From JAGOME01 sp039812375 (GTDB taxonomy: Bacteria; Actinomycetota; Actinomycetes; Actinomycetales; Dermatophilaceae), in NCBI GenBank assembly GCA_039812375.1, contig JBDIAO010000003.1, positions 13,571 through 77,570 of the forward strand: a DNA stretch of 64,000 nucleotides, written 5' to 3'. A program made the translations under genes and the position numbers. Within the stretch, counting starts at the first letter, position 1. Each line of letters opens with the position of its first letter. Below are positions 16,998-25,478 of this stretch, piece after piece. The notes under the pieces were generated by a model. It worked only from the letters and a program-made list of their open reading frames with translations, did no database searches and had not been told where the DNA came from.

Positions 16998-17885
16998 CTA
17001 CTCCTCCACTCCGACGCCGGCCCCTGCTGAGGCTCGCGCCAGACCCTCGGTGACGAGGTTGGTGCCGACGGTGAGGATCGCGATCGCCACGACGGGCAGG
17101 ACGACCGGCCAGGGTTGGACGGTCAGCGCGATCCGGTTCTCGTTGATCATCAGGCCCCAGTCCGCGGTCGGCGGCTGCATGCCCATGCCGAGGAAGCTCA
17201 GACCGGCGATGAGACCGATGGAGTAGGTCAGCCGCAGACCGAGCTCGACGGCGAGGGTCCCGGTGACGTTGGGGACGACCTCGGTGAGTAGGATCCGCCA
17301 CCTCGGGACCCCGACTGCCTCGGCGGAGCGGACGAAGTCGCGCTCGACGACCGGGACTGCTGCACCCCGGATCACCCGGGCGACCCGGGGCAGGTGCCCG
17401 AAGGCGACCATGACGACGAGCAGCCACGCCTTGGGTCCCACGATGGACAGGAAGAGCAGGGCCAGGACGATCTGCGGGAAGGCGAGCAGGGTGTCACCGG
17501 CCCGCATGAGGACCTCGTCGACAAAGCCGTGGCGGTATGCCGCGATGACCCCGACCGCAGCGCCCACACCGACCCCGATGAGGGTGGCCAGCAGCGAGAG
17601 GAACAGGAGCAGGAAGCCTCCGTGCAGGAACCGGGACCACACGTCGCGGCCGATGGCGTCGGTGCCGAAGAGCATGCCCGGTCCCCGTGGGGAGAACGGG
17701 GCCCCGACAAACTCGGTCGGCGTGTGCGGGGAAACGAAGGGGCCGATGACGGCGATGGCGACGATGAGGGCGGTGAGGATGACGCCGATCACCGTGCTCT
17801 TGGTCCGCAGGGCCCGGCTGAACAGAGTGGAGCCCTTGGTCGCCGGCTTGCCGGAGGCGACCGCCCCCTTGGTCGGTGCCGTCAT
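16998..17885 (-). CDS. ABC importer permease, DppC/OppC type
   Basis: A 295-residue inner-membrane permease with an OppC_N region, the HPFGTD-like segment (MLFGTDAIGRDVWSR) and the EAA coupling loop (RSAEAVGVPRWRILLTEVVPN). Six transmembrane helices are expected. It pairs with the DppB-type permease whose stop it overlaps by 4 bp and precedes the dual ATPase by 2 bp. Together with the lipoprotein they make a complete importer. Confidence 0.92.
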   Translation of the reverse strand: MTAPTKGAVASGKPATKGSTLFSRALRTKSTVIGVILTALIVAIAVIGPFVSPHTPTEFVGAPFSPRGPGMLFGTDAIGRDVWSRFLHGGFLLLFLSLLATLIGVGVGAAVGVIAAYRHGFVDEVLMRAGDTLLAFPQIVLALLFLSIVGPKAWLLVVMVAFGHLPRVARVIRGAAVPVVERDFVRSAEAVGVPRWRILLTEVVPNVTGTLAVELGLRLTYSIGLIAGLSFLGMGMQPPTADWGLMINENRIALTVQPWPVVLPVVAIAILTVGTNLVTEGLARASAGAGVGVEE

Positions 17886-18832
17886 TGGTTCGCCGTCCTC
17901 ACTCGCGGGTTGGCCATCAAGGTAATCACGTCGGCGAGCAGGTTGACGACGACGTAGAAGGCCGCGATGAGCAGGACCAGCGCCTGGATCAGCGGCATGT
18001 CCCGGTTGGTCACCGCGTCGGTCAGCGCGAACCCGACCCCGGGGTAGCGGAAGAGGTACTCGACGAGGACCACGCCACCGACGAGCCAGGCGAGCTGGAG
18101 GGCGATCACCTGGGCGACCGGGCCGATAGCGTTGGGAATCGCGTGCCGGATGATGACCAGCCGTTCGGCGATTCCCTTGAGCCGCGCCTGGCGGATGTAC
18201 TCGCTCTCGAGGACCTCGAGGACCGTGGCCCGCATGATCCGGGTGATGTAGGGCGAGACGGCCAGGACCAGGGTCAGCACCGGTAAGACGAGCTGCTGCG
18301 GCTGCAGGAGAACCGACCCGCCGTTGTCGACATAGACCGCGGGAAAGATGTGGAACACCCCGGTGGACAGCAGCAGGACGAGCAGGATGCCGACGACGAA
18401 CTCGGGCAGTGCCGCGAAGATGAGCGTGACCACCGAGGTGACCCGGTCGGACATCTGGTCCTTGGCCATCGCCGTGAGTGTGCCCAGGGCGATCGACAAC
18501 GGGATGGCGATGATCGCCGTGAGGATCATCAGGATCCCGGTGTTGGCGGCCGCCGACCCGAGGATCTCGCTCACCGGCCGTTGCGCGGCCAGCGAGTTCC
18601 CCAGGTCGAACCGGAACAGGTTGCCCAGCCAGTGCACATACTGAATGTGCAGCGGCTGGTCGAGTCCCAGCTGCTCCCGCAGGGCGGCCAGCCGCTCTGG
18701 GGTGGCCTCCTTGCCGAGGATGGCCCTGGCCGCGTCCCCGGGCAGCGCCTGGGTCGCCAGGAACACGATGATCGAGACGACGGCCAGTGTGATGATGCCG
18801 AACGCACCGCGCCGGATGAGCATCCTACCCAT
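17882..18832 (-). CDS. ABC importer permease, DppB/OppB type
   Basis: A 316-residue permease of the dipeptide/nickel family. Helix 1 carries the usual FLATQALPGDAARAILG motif, followed by an extracytoplasmic loop (LDQPLHIQYVHWLGNLFRFDLG) and the EAA loop (YIRQARLKGIAERLVIIRHAIPN). It forms the channel with the DppC-type partner. It lies 47 bp downstream of the binding-protein gene and overlaps its partner gene by 4 bp, so it is co-expressed. Confidence 0.92.
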   Translation of the reverse strand: MGRMLIRRGAFGIITLAVVSIIVFLATQALPGDAARAILGKEATPERLAALREQLGLDQPLHIQYVHWLGNLFRFDLGNSLAAQRPVSEILGSAAANTGILMILTAIIAIPLSIALGTLTAMAKDQMSDRVTSVVTLIFAALPEFVVGILLVLLLSTGVFHIFPAVYVDNGGSVLLQPQQLVLPVLTLVLAVSPYITRIMRATVLEVLESEYIRQARLKGIAERLVIIRHAIPNAIGPVAQVIALQLAWLVGGVVLVEYLFRYPGVGFALTDAVTNRDMPLIQALVLLIAAFYVVVNLLADVITLMANPRVRTANQ

Positions 18833-18879
18833 GGCGGGTCTCCTTCCCCTGGCGTGAACCAGTGACCGTCATGACTGGG

Positions 18880-20448
18880 TCACTTGGTGACCCAGACTTG
18901 GGCGAAGTTGTAGGACGTCAGCGGGATGCCGCTCTTGTCCGGGACCAGCCCGTGCACCTTGGTGCTGTAGGCGTCGATGTTGTTCGGGAAGCCCCAGATG
19001 ATGTAGCCGCCGCTGTCGTACTCGATCTTCTGGGCTTGCTGGATCAGGTCGCAGCGCTTGGTCTCGTCGATCGTCGCGGTCGCCTCGTTGACCAGCTTGG
19101 TCCACTCGGGGTCGTTCCAGTGGGTCTCGTTGTAAGGCGAGGTCGTGAAGCCGGAGTTGGCGGCCTGGGGCAGGAAGTCCCGGGTGAACCAGAAGTCCTG
19201 GGAGAAGGTCCACTTGAGGTAGTCGTCGCCGTAGAACACGCCTGGGTCGACCTTGTTGAGCTTGATGGTGACCCCGGCCTGCTTGGCCTGCTGCTCCAGG
19301 ACGGTCGCCGCCTCGACCAGGCCCGCGGCTGCTGGGGAGGTGACGAGCTCGACGCTGAGGTTGGGCTGGCCGGCTTCGGCGAGCAGCTTCTTGGCTTGAG
19401 CGATGTCCTGCTCACGCTGCGGCAGGCTCTTGTTGAAGCACGGGTCGAAGGGGGCATAGAGGTCGTTGCCGACCTGTCCGTGGCCGCCGAGCACCTGCTC
19501 GATCATCTGCTTGCGGTTGACGATGAGCCGCATCGCCTGGCGCACCTTGACGTTGTCGAAGGGTGCCTGATCCACCCGCATGGTGAACGGGATCCACGAC
19601 CCGGTCTCGGACTCGAGCACCTTGAGCGCTGGGTTGGCCTCGACCACCTTGATCTGGCCCAGCGGCAGCTGGTCGATGGCGTCGACCTGTCCGCCGAGGA
19701 GGGCGTTGACCCGGGCGGTGTCGTCCGGGAAGTCGATCAGGGTCAGTTTGGCCAGGTGCGGCTGCCCCTTCTCGAAGAAGTTCGGGTTCTTCACCATGAC
19801 ACTCTGCTGGCCGGGAGTGAAGGACTCGAGCATGAATGCGCCGGCACCGACCGGCTTGGCCGGGTCGTAGTCCTTGGGGACGATCCCGGTGGCGTACTGG
19901 GCTACCGAGTCGGGGAAGATCGCGAACGGGCTCTTGAAGTGGAAGATCGCGGTCGTCGCGTCCGGGGTCTCGATGTTGTCCCGGTCCATCGTGGACAGTG
20001 CCGTTGCCGCGGACTTCGGGTTGGCCGGGTCGGTGATCCGTTTGAAGGTGGCGGCGACATCCTCGGAGGTCAGTGGCTTGCCGTCACTGAACTTCAGGTC
20101 CGGCTTGAGCTTGACGGTCCAGGCGGTGCCGTCCTCGTTGGGCTCGATCGATTCGGCGAGCATCATCTCGCGCTTGTGATTGGTGTCATAAGTCGCCAGC
20201 GTCGCGTAGAGCGCGATGACTCGGGCCTCGTCCGGGTGGGTGACCGGGCTGTGCGCGTCGAGGCTGTCCTTGGCGGAGCCGCCGACGATGCCGGCAGTGA
20301 GGGCGCCGCCGTCGACGGGGGTTCCCGACTCGGCGCCGGAGGTTCCGCCTCCGCCGGAGGAGCCGCCGCCGCAGGCGGCGAGGGCGAGCGCGGCGACCGG
20401 GGCCAGGGCGAGCAGACGAATCGCCCGGGAGCGGGTGCGGTGGGACAT
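18880..20448 (-). CDS. Extracellular solute-binding lipoprotein (DppA/family 5) of the carnitine-operon importer
   Basis: A 522-residue family 5 binding protein. The signal peptide ends in the lipobox LALAAC, so the mature protein is lipid-anchored on the outer face of the membrane. A Gly/Ser-rich linker is followed by the family core (LKPDLKFSDGKPLTSEDVAATFKRI). Family 5 proteins usually bind peptides, nickel chelates or opines. No carnitine-specific BCCT transporter or OpuAC-type binding protein is encoded nearby, so this importer is the operon's only uptake system and may take up gamma-butyrobetaine, carnitine or acylcarnitines. Substrate unproven. Confidence 0.9.
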   Translation of the reverse strand: MSHRTRSRAIRLLALAPVAALALAACGGGSSGGGGTSGAESGTPVDGGALTAGIVGGSAKDSLDAHSPVTHPDEARVIALYATLATYDTNHKREMMLAESIEPNEDGTAWTVKLKPDLKFSDGKPLTSEDVAATFKRITDPANPKSAATALSTMDRDNIETPDATTAIFHFKSPFAIFPDSVAQYATGIVPKDYDPAKPVGAGAFMLESFTPGQQSVMVKNPNFFEKGQPHLAKLTLIDFPDDTARVNALLGGQVDAIDQLPLGQIKVVEANPALKVLESETGSWIPFTMRVDQAPFDNVKVRQAMRLIVNRKQMIEQVLGGHGQVGNDLYAPFDPCFNKSLPQREQDIAQAKKLLAEAGQPNLSVELVTSPAAAGLVEAATVLEQQAKQAGVTIKLNKVDPGVFYGDDYLKWTFSQDFWFTRDFLPQAANSGFTTSPYNETHWNDPEWTKLVNEATATIDETKRCDLIQQAQKIEYDSGGYIIWGFPNNIDAYSTKVHGLVPDKSGIPLTSYNFAQVWVTK

Positions 20449-20481
20449 GGGTTTCTCCTCCGTGGGACCGGCTGGGCCGGG

Positions 20482-21537
20482 TCAGTGGGCTCGGGACGGG
20501 TGGTGGGGGTCGGACGGGCTGGTTCGGGATGTGGCGAGGCGGGCGTCGTGCTCACGCACCGTCACGCCGGCGCCATACGGGACTGAGCGCAGGCCGTCGA
20601 GGACGGCGACCAGGCAGGCGTCCCGGATCCGCTCGAGTTCACCGACACCCACCCCGCCCGCTTGGCTGTCGGACTGCTCGGCGATCCGGTCCATCAGGGC
20701 CTCGTCGAGCTCGGGAACCTCGGTCAGATGGGTCCACGGCCACTGCAGCGTCGGGCCGAACTGACCCATGAAGTGCCGCATGCCGCCGTCACCGCCGGCG
20801 ATCCGGTAGGTGAGCATGGTGCCCATCGACGCCCAGCGCAGTCCGGCGCCGTAGCGGATCGCGTCGTCGATCTCCTCGGTTGTGGCTACCCCGTCGGCCA
20901 CCAGCCACAACGCTTCGCGCCACAGGGCCTCGAGCAGCCGGTCAGCGATGAAGCCCTCGACCTCGCGGCGGACGACCAGGGGTTTCATCCCGATCCCCGT
21001 GAAGGCCGCGTATGCCGCCTCGACGGCCGCCGGGTTGGTCGCCTCACCCCCGCATATCTCGACCAGGGGGAGCAGGTAGACCGGGTTGAACGGGTGCGCG
21101 ACGAGGAAGCGGTCGGGATGGGCCATGTCCGCCTGGAGCAGGCTGGGCAGTAGACCCGAGGTGGAGGAGCAGATGAGGGTGTGCGGTTCGGCGGCAGCGT
21201 CGACCTGGGCCAGTACCGATTGCTTGAGTTCGAGGCGCTCGGGCACGCTCTCGTGGAAGATGTCCGCCCCGTCGGCGGCCTCCTCGATCGTGGCGACGAC
21301 CTGCCAGCGCCCCGGTGTGGGCAGAGTGTCGCCGTGCAGCGACTGCAGGGCCGTGGTGGCGTTGGCGATGAGGCGGGAGAGGACCGCCTCGGCGCCCGGA
21401 GCCGGATCGAAGACGGCCACGTCGACTCCGGCGAGAACCCAGCGGGCCGCCCAGCCACCACCGATGACCCCGCCACCGGCCAGACCGGCCCGGCGGACCA
21501 CGGCCGCGGGCTGGTGACCGTTCGTGGTCTCAGCCAT
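20482..21537 (-). CDS. cdhA: L-carnitine 3-dehydrogenase
   Basis: A 351-residue enzyme of the 3-hydroxyacyl-CoA dehydrogenase fold. The NAD-binding motif GGGVIGGGWAARW lies near the N-terminus. The catalytic segment HPFNPVYLLPLVEI is characteristic of carnitine dehydrogenases, and a C-terminal helical dimerisation domain follows. It oxidises L-carnitine to 3-dehydrocarnitine with NAD+. I prefer ATG 21537, which overlaps the cdhC stop by 8 bp, to the longer frame from 21561. There is no C-terminal hotdog domain, unlike the fused forms in some bacteria; thioesterases are supplied by two other genes here. Confidence 0.88.
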   Translation of the reverse strand: MAETTNGHQPAAVVRRAGLAGGGVIGGGWAARWVLAGVDVAVFDPAPGAEAVLSRLIANATTALQSLHGDTLPTPGRWQVVATIEEAADGADIFHESVPERLELKQSVLAQVDAAAEPHTLICSSTSGLLPSLLQADMAHPDRFLVAHPFNPVYLLPLVEICGGEATNPAAVEAAYAAFTGIGMKPLVVRREVEGFIADRLLEALWREALWLVADGVATTEEIDDAIRYGAGLRWASMGTMLTYRIAGGDGGMRHFMGQFGPTLQWPWTHLTEVPELDEALMDRIAEQSDSQAGGVGVGELERIRDACLVAVLDGLRSVPYGAGVTVREHDARLATSRTSPSDPHHPSRAH

Positions 21538-22435
21538 GCCGGACCAGGCCCACCTGTTCACGGACCTCCTGCGGGCCCTGGACCCGGACGTTCATCGCCT
21601 CCAGGAGAGTGACCGCGCGCTGAACGAGGCCGCCGTTGGTCGCGAGCACACCGCGGGAGAGGTAGAGGTTGTCTTCCAGGCCGACCCGGACGTTGCCGCC
21701 GTGCAGGACCGCCATCGCGGCATAGGGCAGCTGGTGGCGCCCCACCGAGAAGGCCGACCAGGTGACCCCCGGCGGGAGGCCGTGGACCATGGCCTGGAAG
21801 GAGAGCGGGTCGTTGGGCACGCCATAGGGGATGCCCATGCACAGCTGCACCATGAGCGGCCCGGTCAACGTCCCGTCGGTGACGAGTTCGCGGGTGAGCA
21901 CCAGGTCGCCGGTGTCGAAGCACTCGACCTCGGGGCAGACCCCCAGGGCAACCATCTGGCGCGCCATCTCCCGGACCATGCCCGGGGTGTTGACCATGAT
22001 GTAATCCCCGCCGGCGGCGAAGTTCACCGTGCCCGCATCCAGCGTGCAGATCTCTGGGAGGAGTTCGCTGACATGCGCCATCCGCTCGGTGGCACCGGCC
22101 ATGTCCGTGCCGGCCGCGTCGAAGGGCAGCGGCTGCTCGGCGCCCCCGAGGACGATCTCGCCGCCCATGCCGGTGGTGAGGTTGATGATGACATCGGTCG
22201 AGGAGGCCCGGATGCGCTCGACAGCCTCACGGTAATAGGCGACCTCGCGGCTCCCCTTGCCGGTGCTCGGCTCGCGGACGTGGATGTGGACCACGGCTGC
22301 ACCGGCCTGAGCGGCCTCGATGGCCGAGTTGGCGATCTGCTCAGGAGTGATCGGCGCGTGATGTTCCTTGCCGCCGAGATCCCCGGCGCCGGTCAAGGCG
22401 CAGGTGATGAAGGCCTGGGTTGCGAACGCTGCCAC
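21530..22435 (-). CDS. cdhC: 3-dehydrocarnitine cleavage enzyme (BKACE/DUF849 family)
   Basis: A 301-residue beta-keto acid cleavage enzyme (TIM barrel, Zn-dependent). The metal-binding HIH (AAVVHIHVREP) and the substrate region (TLDAGTVNF) are present. In carnitine catabolism this family condenses 3-dehydrocarnitine with acetyl-CoA to give betainyl-CoA plus acetoacetate. Adjacent cdhA makes that assignment likely over lysine-pathway 3-keto-5-aminohexanoate cleavage. GTG 22435 has AAGGGG about 10 nt upstream. It is the first gene of the ten-gene operon and faces a 256-bp regulatory gap shared with the IclR gene. Confidence 0.87.
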   Translation of the reverse strand: MAAFATQAFITCALTGAGDLGGKEHHAPITPEQIANSAIEAAQAGAAVVHIHVREPSTGKGSREVAYYREAVERIRASSTDVIINLTTGMGGEIVLGGAEQPLPFDAAGTDMAGATERMAHVSELLPEICTLDAGTVNFAAGGDYIMVNTPGMVREMARQMVALGVCPEVECFDTGDLVLTRELVTDGTLTGPLMVQLCMGIPYGVPNDPLSFQAMVHGLPPGVTWSAFSVGRHQLPYAAMAVLHGGNVRVGLEDNLYLSRGVLATNGGLVQRAVTLLEAMNVRVQGPQEVREQVGLVRHG

Positions 22436-22484
22436 TGGACGGTGCCCCTTCTGCGGTGGAGGGATATGTGGTGCTGTTCACACC

Positions 22485-22552
22485 ATTGCACGAGGGCGCC
22501 GAGACTGTCAGCGCACGAAGCCGAAAACGCAATCACGATGCCGAAACGCAAT
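22485..22552. promoter_or_regulatory. Array of ATTGC-type half-sites upstream of cdhC
   Basis: Two CGCAAT boxes (22528-22533 and 22547-22552), each preceded by CCGAAA, lie 19 bp apart. An opposed ATTGCAC lies at 22485-22491. They match the arms of the palindrome at 22609-22625, so they may be extra binding sites for the divergently encoded IclR protein. Confidence 0.4.
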
Positions 22553-22608
22553 GCTGGCGATGTCAGCTGCCACGGCGTAGTGCGCTGGTCCTTACGCATC
22601 GGGTCGGC

Positions 22609-22625
22609 ATTGCGCATTGTGCAAT
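22609..22625. promoter_or_regulatory. Candidate IclR operator palindrome
   Basis: ATTGCGCATTGTGCAAT is a 17-bp near-perfect inverted repeat (7 of 8 arm bases pair around one central base). It overlaps TTGCGC (22610-22615), a possible -35 for the iclR-type gene with TATCGT at 22635-22640 as -10. This arrangement suggests autoregulation and control of the divergent operon. Confidence 0.5.
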
Positions 22626-22691
22626 GGCTGCTGCTATCGTGCGGTGAGCATAGAAACGACTCCGGACGGTCGTCAAGGGGTGAGCGGATAC

Positions 22692-23534
22692 ATGGCCGGA
22701 TCGACGGGGGCTCCGCGGCGCAGGCTGGTCCAGTCCGTCGAGCGGGCCATCGCCCTCCTCGAAGCCGTCGCCGACGGCGATCCCGAAGGGGAGACGGTCA
22801 CAGATCTCGCGGCAACCTGTGGGCTGCAACGGGCCACCGCGTGGCGTCTGCTGGCCACCTTGGAGGCCCATGGGCTGCTTCGCTCCCACGGCGAGGTCCA
22901 TCGCTACCAGCTCGGGGTCTCGATGATCCGGCTCGCCTCCTCCGGGGGGCTGCTCGGGGTGCGCCGGCACGCCGAGGAGGTGCTCCGCCGGCTCAGCGAC
23001 AGCACCGGGGAGACGGCGGACCTCGCACTGCCCCGCCCGGCCGGGCTGACCTACATCGCCGAGGCGGCACCGCAGCGGGTGCTCACCGCGAGCTGGCTCG
23101 GCCGGACCATCCCCTTGCACGCCACCTCCTCGGGCAAGGCCCTGCTCGCCTGGCTCGAGCCCGCCGAAGTCGACGGGCTCGTCGGGGACCGGCTCCCGGC
23201 ATACACGGACACGACGATCACGACCGGCGCGGATCTGGCTGCCGAGCTCGCCCGGATCCGGACCGCGGGCTTCGCCGTATGCCGCGGGGAGCTCGAACCG
23301 ACCCTCAACGGCGTGTCTGCACCGATCCTCGACGGACGCGACCGTCCGTTCGCGGTCGTGAGCATCTGGGGGCCTCGATCCAGAATCCCGGAGACCCGGT
23401 TCCCCGAGCTGGGCGTCCTGGTCCAGGCCGCCGCCGCCGAAATCGGCACCACGGAGAGCCAGGCCACCGCAAGCCAGACCACCGCAAGCCAGGCCACCGC
23501 AAGCCAAGCACCCCCCGGAGAGGATCCTCGATGA
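22692..23534 (+). CDS. IclR-family transcriptional regulator of the carnitine/butyrobetaine genes
   Basis: A 280-residue regulator. The N-terminal winged helix-turn-helix (about 12-70) includes TVTDLAATCGLQRATAWRLL. The C-terminal GAF-like ligand domain includes TSSGKALLAWL and a closing ISAPI-like segment (VSAPILDGR). ATG 22692 follows AAGGGG; GTG 22680 is an alternative. It is divergent from the ten-gene operon and overlaps the following thioesterase gene by 4 bp. Control of both arms in response to a quaternary amine or its CoA ester is inferred. The C-terminus carries a low-complexity SQATA repeat. Confidence 0.9.
   Translation: MAGSTGAPRRRLVQSVERAIALLEAVADGDPEGETVTDLAATCGLQRATAWRLLATLEAHGLLRSHGEVHRYQLGVSMIRLASSGGLLGVRRHAEEVLRRLSDSTGETADLALPRPAGLTYIAEAAPQRVLTASWLGRTIPLHATSSGKALLAWLEPAEVDGLVGDRLPAYTDTTITTGADLAAELARIRTAGFAVCRGELEPTLNGVSAPILDGRDRPFAVVSIWGPRSRIPETRFPELGVLVQAAAAEIGTTESQATASQTTASQATASQAPPGEDPR
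23457..23501 (+). repeat. Three 15-bp tandem repeats inside the IclR gene
   Basis: Unit AGCCAGGCCACCGCA occurs at 23457-23471, 23472-23486 (one substitution) and 23487-23501, followed by a partial fourth copy. It encodes SQATA-SQTTA-SQATA in the disordered C-terminal tail. The unit length keeps the frame, consistent with slippage. Confidence 0.9.
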
Positions 23535-23953
23535 CGGCAACCCACGAACCCTTCGCCCAGTTCGCCACGACGGTGCACGAGGACTGGGTGGACTACAACG
23601 GCCACATGAACGACTCCTTCTACGGCGTCGTGTGCGGCCAGGCCAACGAGGTCTTCCTGGAGCATCTCGGCCTGAGCGCGAGCTACCGAGAGCGCACCGG
23701 CGCCGCCGTCTACACCGTCGAAGCCCACCTGTACTTCCGCAAGGAGGCCCGCGCAGGTGAGCCGATCGCCGCCTCGTCGGTGGTCGAGAGCTTCGATGCC
23801 AAGCGCCTCTGGGTGGCCACGACCCTGCTCGACGAGGGCGGTACCGAGATCCTGCGCGCCCGATACCTCTACCTGCACGTCGGCAAGGACGGTGTGGTCC
23901 CCTTCCCGGCCGATCGGGTCGCCGCGCTCGAGGCCGCAACGCAGCAGTCCTGA
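23531..23953 (+). CDS. cdhB: Betainyl-CoA thioesterase (hotdog fold)
   Basis: A 140-residue hotdog thioesterase (ATG 23531). It contains DWVDYNGHMNDSFYG, with the Asp/Asn/His cluster of the 4-hydroxybenzoyl-CoA thioesterase family, followed by YTVEAHLYFRKEA and LHVGKDGVVPFP. The product of CdhC is betainyl-CoA, and this family releases glycine betaine from it. The gene overlaps the regulator gene (ATGA). Its sequence matches the C-terminal half of the fused hydrolase/thioesterase at 13634-15166, which argues for two related thioester substrates. Confidence 0.82.
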   Translation: MTATHEPFAQFATTVHEDWVDYNGHMNDSFYGVVCGQANEVFLEHLGLSASYRERTGAAVYTVEAHLYFRKEARAGEPIAASSVVESFDAKRLWVATTLLDEGGTEILRARYLYLHVGKDGVVPFPADRVAALEAATQQS

Positions 23954-23997
23954 CCACGCCCTGGCCCGGAGCCGCTGAATAGTGCCCGGGTTGGCGG

Positions 23998-24003
23998 CAT
24001 ACT
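23998..24003 (+). promoter_or_regulatory. Possible leaderless -10 element
   Basis: CATACT, one base from TATACT, ends 6 nt before the ATG at 24010. It overlaps a CGGCATAC octamer. The geometry matches other leaderless starts in the window. Confidence 0.35.
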
Positions 24004-24009
24004 GCGGGC

Positions 24010-24708
24010 ATGGTGCACACCACGGAAGTGCAGGTCCCCACGACCGGCGGCGCGATGCCGGCCACCGTGCTCTCCCCTGGCGCCGAGCCGGCCGCGGGCA
24101 TCGTCGTGTGCCAGGAAATCTTCGGGGTGACCGGCTACATCCGCCGGTGGGCGCAGCGCCTCGCCGAGGCCGGGTATGCCGTCCTGACACCGGAGTTCTA
24201 TTGGCGGCTGCCGCAGCCGGGGCCGGTCGAGGGTGCCGGAGCACTCGAGCAGGGGGTGGAGCTCATGCAGCAGTTCGACTGGGAGCTCGGCGTGGCGGAC
24301 GGGGCTGCGGCCGTGCGGTGGCTGCGGGCCGAGCTCGGGACCGGCGGGCGGGTGGGGCTCGTCGGGTTCTGTTTCGGTGGAGGGCTGGCCTTCAACATCG
24401 CGGCGCTCGAGCCGGTGCAGACCTTGGTGTCGTTCTATGGCTCGGCGCTGCCCGGACTTGTGGCCCTGGCCCCCCGGGTGCGGTGCGCCCAGCAGCACCA
24501 CTGGGGCCTGGCCGACGCCTATGTCGACGCGGACACCGTGGCCCGGATCGAGCGCGCGGTCGCCGGCCCGGACACCGAGTTCTGGACCTATCCCGGCGCC
24601 GACCACGCCTTCGACAACGAGGACTTCGTCAACGCCGACCCCGGCGCCTCGGCGTTGGCCCGGGAACGCACCGGGACCTTCCTGGCCCGAACCCTCCCGG
24701 CGACCTGA
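24010..24708 (+). CDS. Dienelactone hydrolase-family protein
   Basis: A 232-residue alpha/beta hydrolase of the DLH family. The cysteine nucleophile is in GFCFGGGLAFN, an acidic residue lies near DAYVDADT, and the catalytic His is in YPGADHAFDN. DLH enzymes open lactones or act as general carboxyl-ester hydrolases in the cytosol. It lies 14 bp before lutA and may share its transcript. Its link to lactate or carnitine metabolism is unknown. Confidence 0.85.
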   Translation: MVHTTEVQVPTTGGAMPATVLSPGAEPAAGIVVCQEIFGVTGYIRRWAQRLAEAGYAVLTPEFYWRLPQPGPVEGAGALEQGVELMQQFDWELGVADGAAAVRWLRAELGTGGRVGLVGFCFGGGLAFNIAALEPVQTLVSFYGSALPGLVALAPRVRCAQQHHWGLADAYVDADTVARIERAVAGPDTEFWTYPGADHAFDNEDFVNADPGASALARERTGTFLARTLPAT

Positions 24709-24722
24709 CCAGGAGCAGCGTC

Positions 24723-25478
24723 ATGCGGATCGCTCTCTTTGTCACCTGCCTCGTCGACGCGCTCACTCCCCACGTGGGCCAGGCCACGGTACGCCTGCTC
24801 GAGCGGCTCGGGCACGAGGTGCACTTCCCTGAGCGGCAGACCTGCTGCGGGCAGATGCACATCAACACCGGCTATCAGGACCAGGCCCTGGCGCTGGTGG
24901 CCCACCACGTCGAGGTGTTCGAGGAGGCCCTGGCTCAGGGGGCCGAGGCCATCGTCGCACCGAGCGCCTCGTGCACCGGGTCGGTGCGCCACCAGCACGA
25001 ACTTCTCGCCCGCCGGGCCTGGGAGCACGCCTTGGCCGATCGGGCAGCAGTTGTCGCGAAGCACACCTACGAGCTCTCTGAGCTCCTCGTGGACGTCCTG
25101 CGAGTCACCGATGTCGGGGCCCACTTCCCCTACCGGGTCACCTATCACCCGACGTGCCACTCGCTGCGGATGATCGCGGTGGGCGACCGGCCGCTGCAAC
25201 TGCTGCGGGCGGTGCGCGGGATCGACCTCGTCGAACTGCCGGCGGCGGAGCAGTGCTGCGGCTTCGGCGGCACCTTCGCGGTGAAGAACGCGGCCACCTC
25301 CACGGCGATGCTCGCAGACAAGGTGACCAGCGTCCGGGCCACCCAGGCGGCCGTGGTCACCGCCGGGGACTCTTCCTGTCTGATGCACATCGGCGGAGGC
25401 CTGGCCAACCTGCGCACCGGAGTGCGAGTACGCCACCTCGCCGAGATCCTCGCCGAGGACGGGTCGGGATCAGCGTGA
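24723..25478 (+). CDS. lutA: Lactate utilization protein A (Fe-S oxidoreductase)
   Basis: A 251-residue protein with two CCG domains (Cys-rich, heterodisulfide-reductase-like). The first includes QTCCGQMHIN and the second AEQCCGFGGTFAVKN with SSCLMHIGG. LutA acts with LutB and LutC to oxidise L-lactate to pyruvate, passing electrons to the respiratory chain. ATG 24723 has AGGAGCAG just upstream. The stop overlaps the lutB GTG by 4 bp. Confidence 0.92.
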   Translation: MRIALFVTCLVDALTPHVGQATVRLLERLGHEVHFPERQTCCGQMHINTGYQDQALALVAHHVEVFEEALAQGAEAIVAPSASCTGSVRHQHELLARRAWEHALADRAAVVAKHTYELSELLVDVLRVTDVGAHFPYRVTYHPTCHSLRMIAVGDRPLQLLRAVRGIDLVELPAAEQCCGFGGTFAVKNAATSTAMLADKVTSVRATQAAVVTAGDSSCLMHIGGGLANLRTGVRVRHLAEILAEDGSGSA

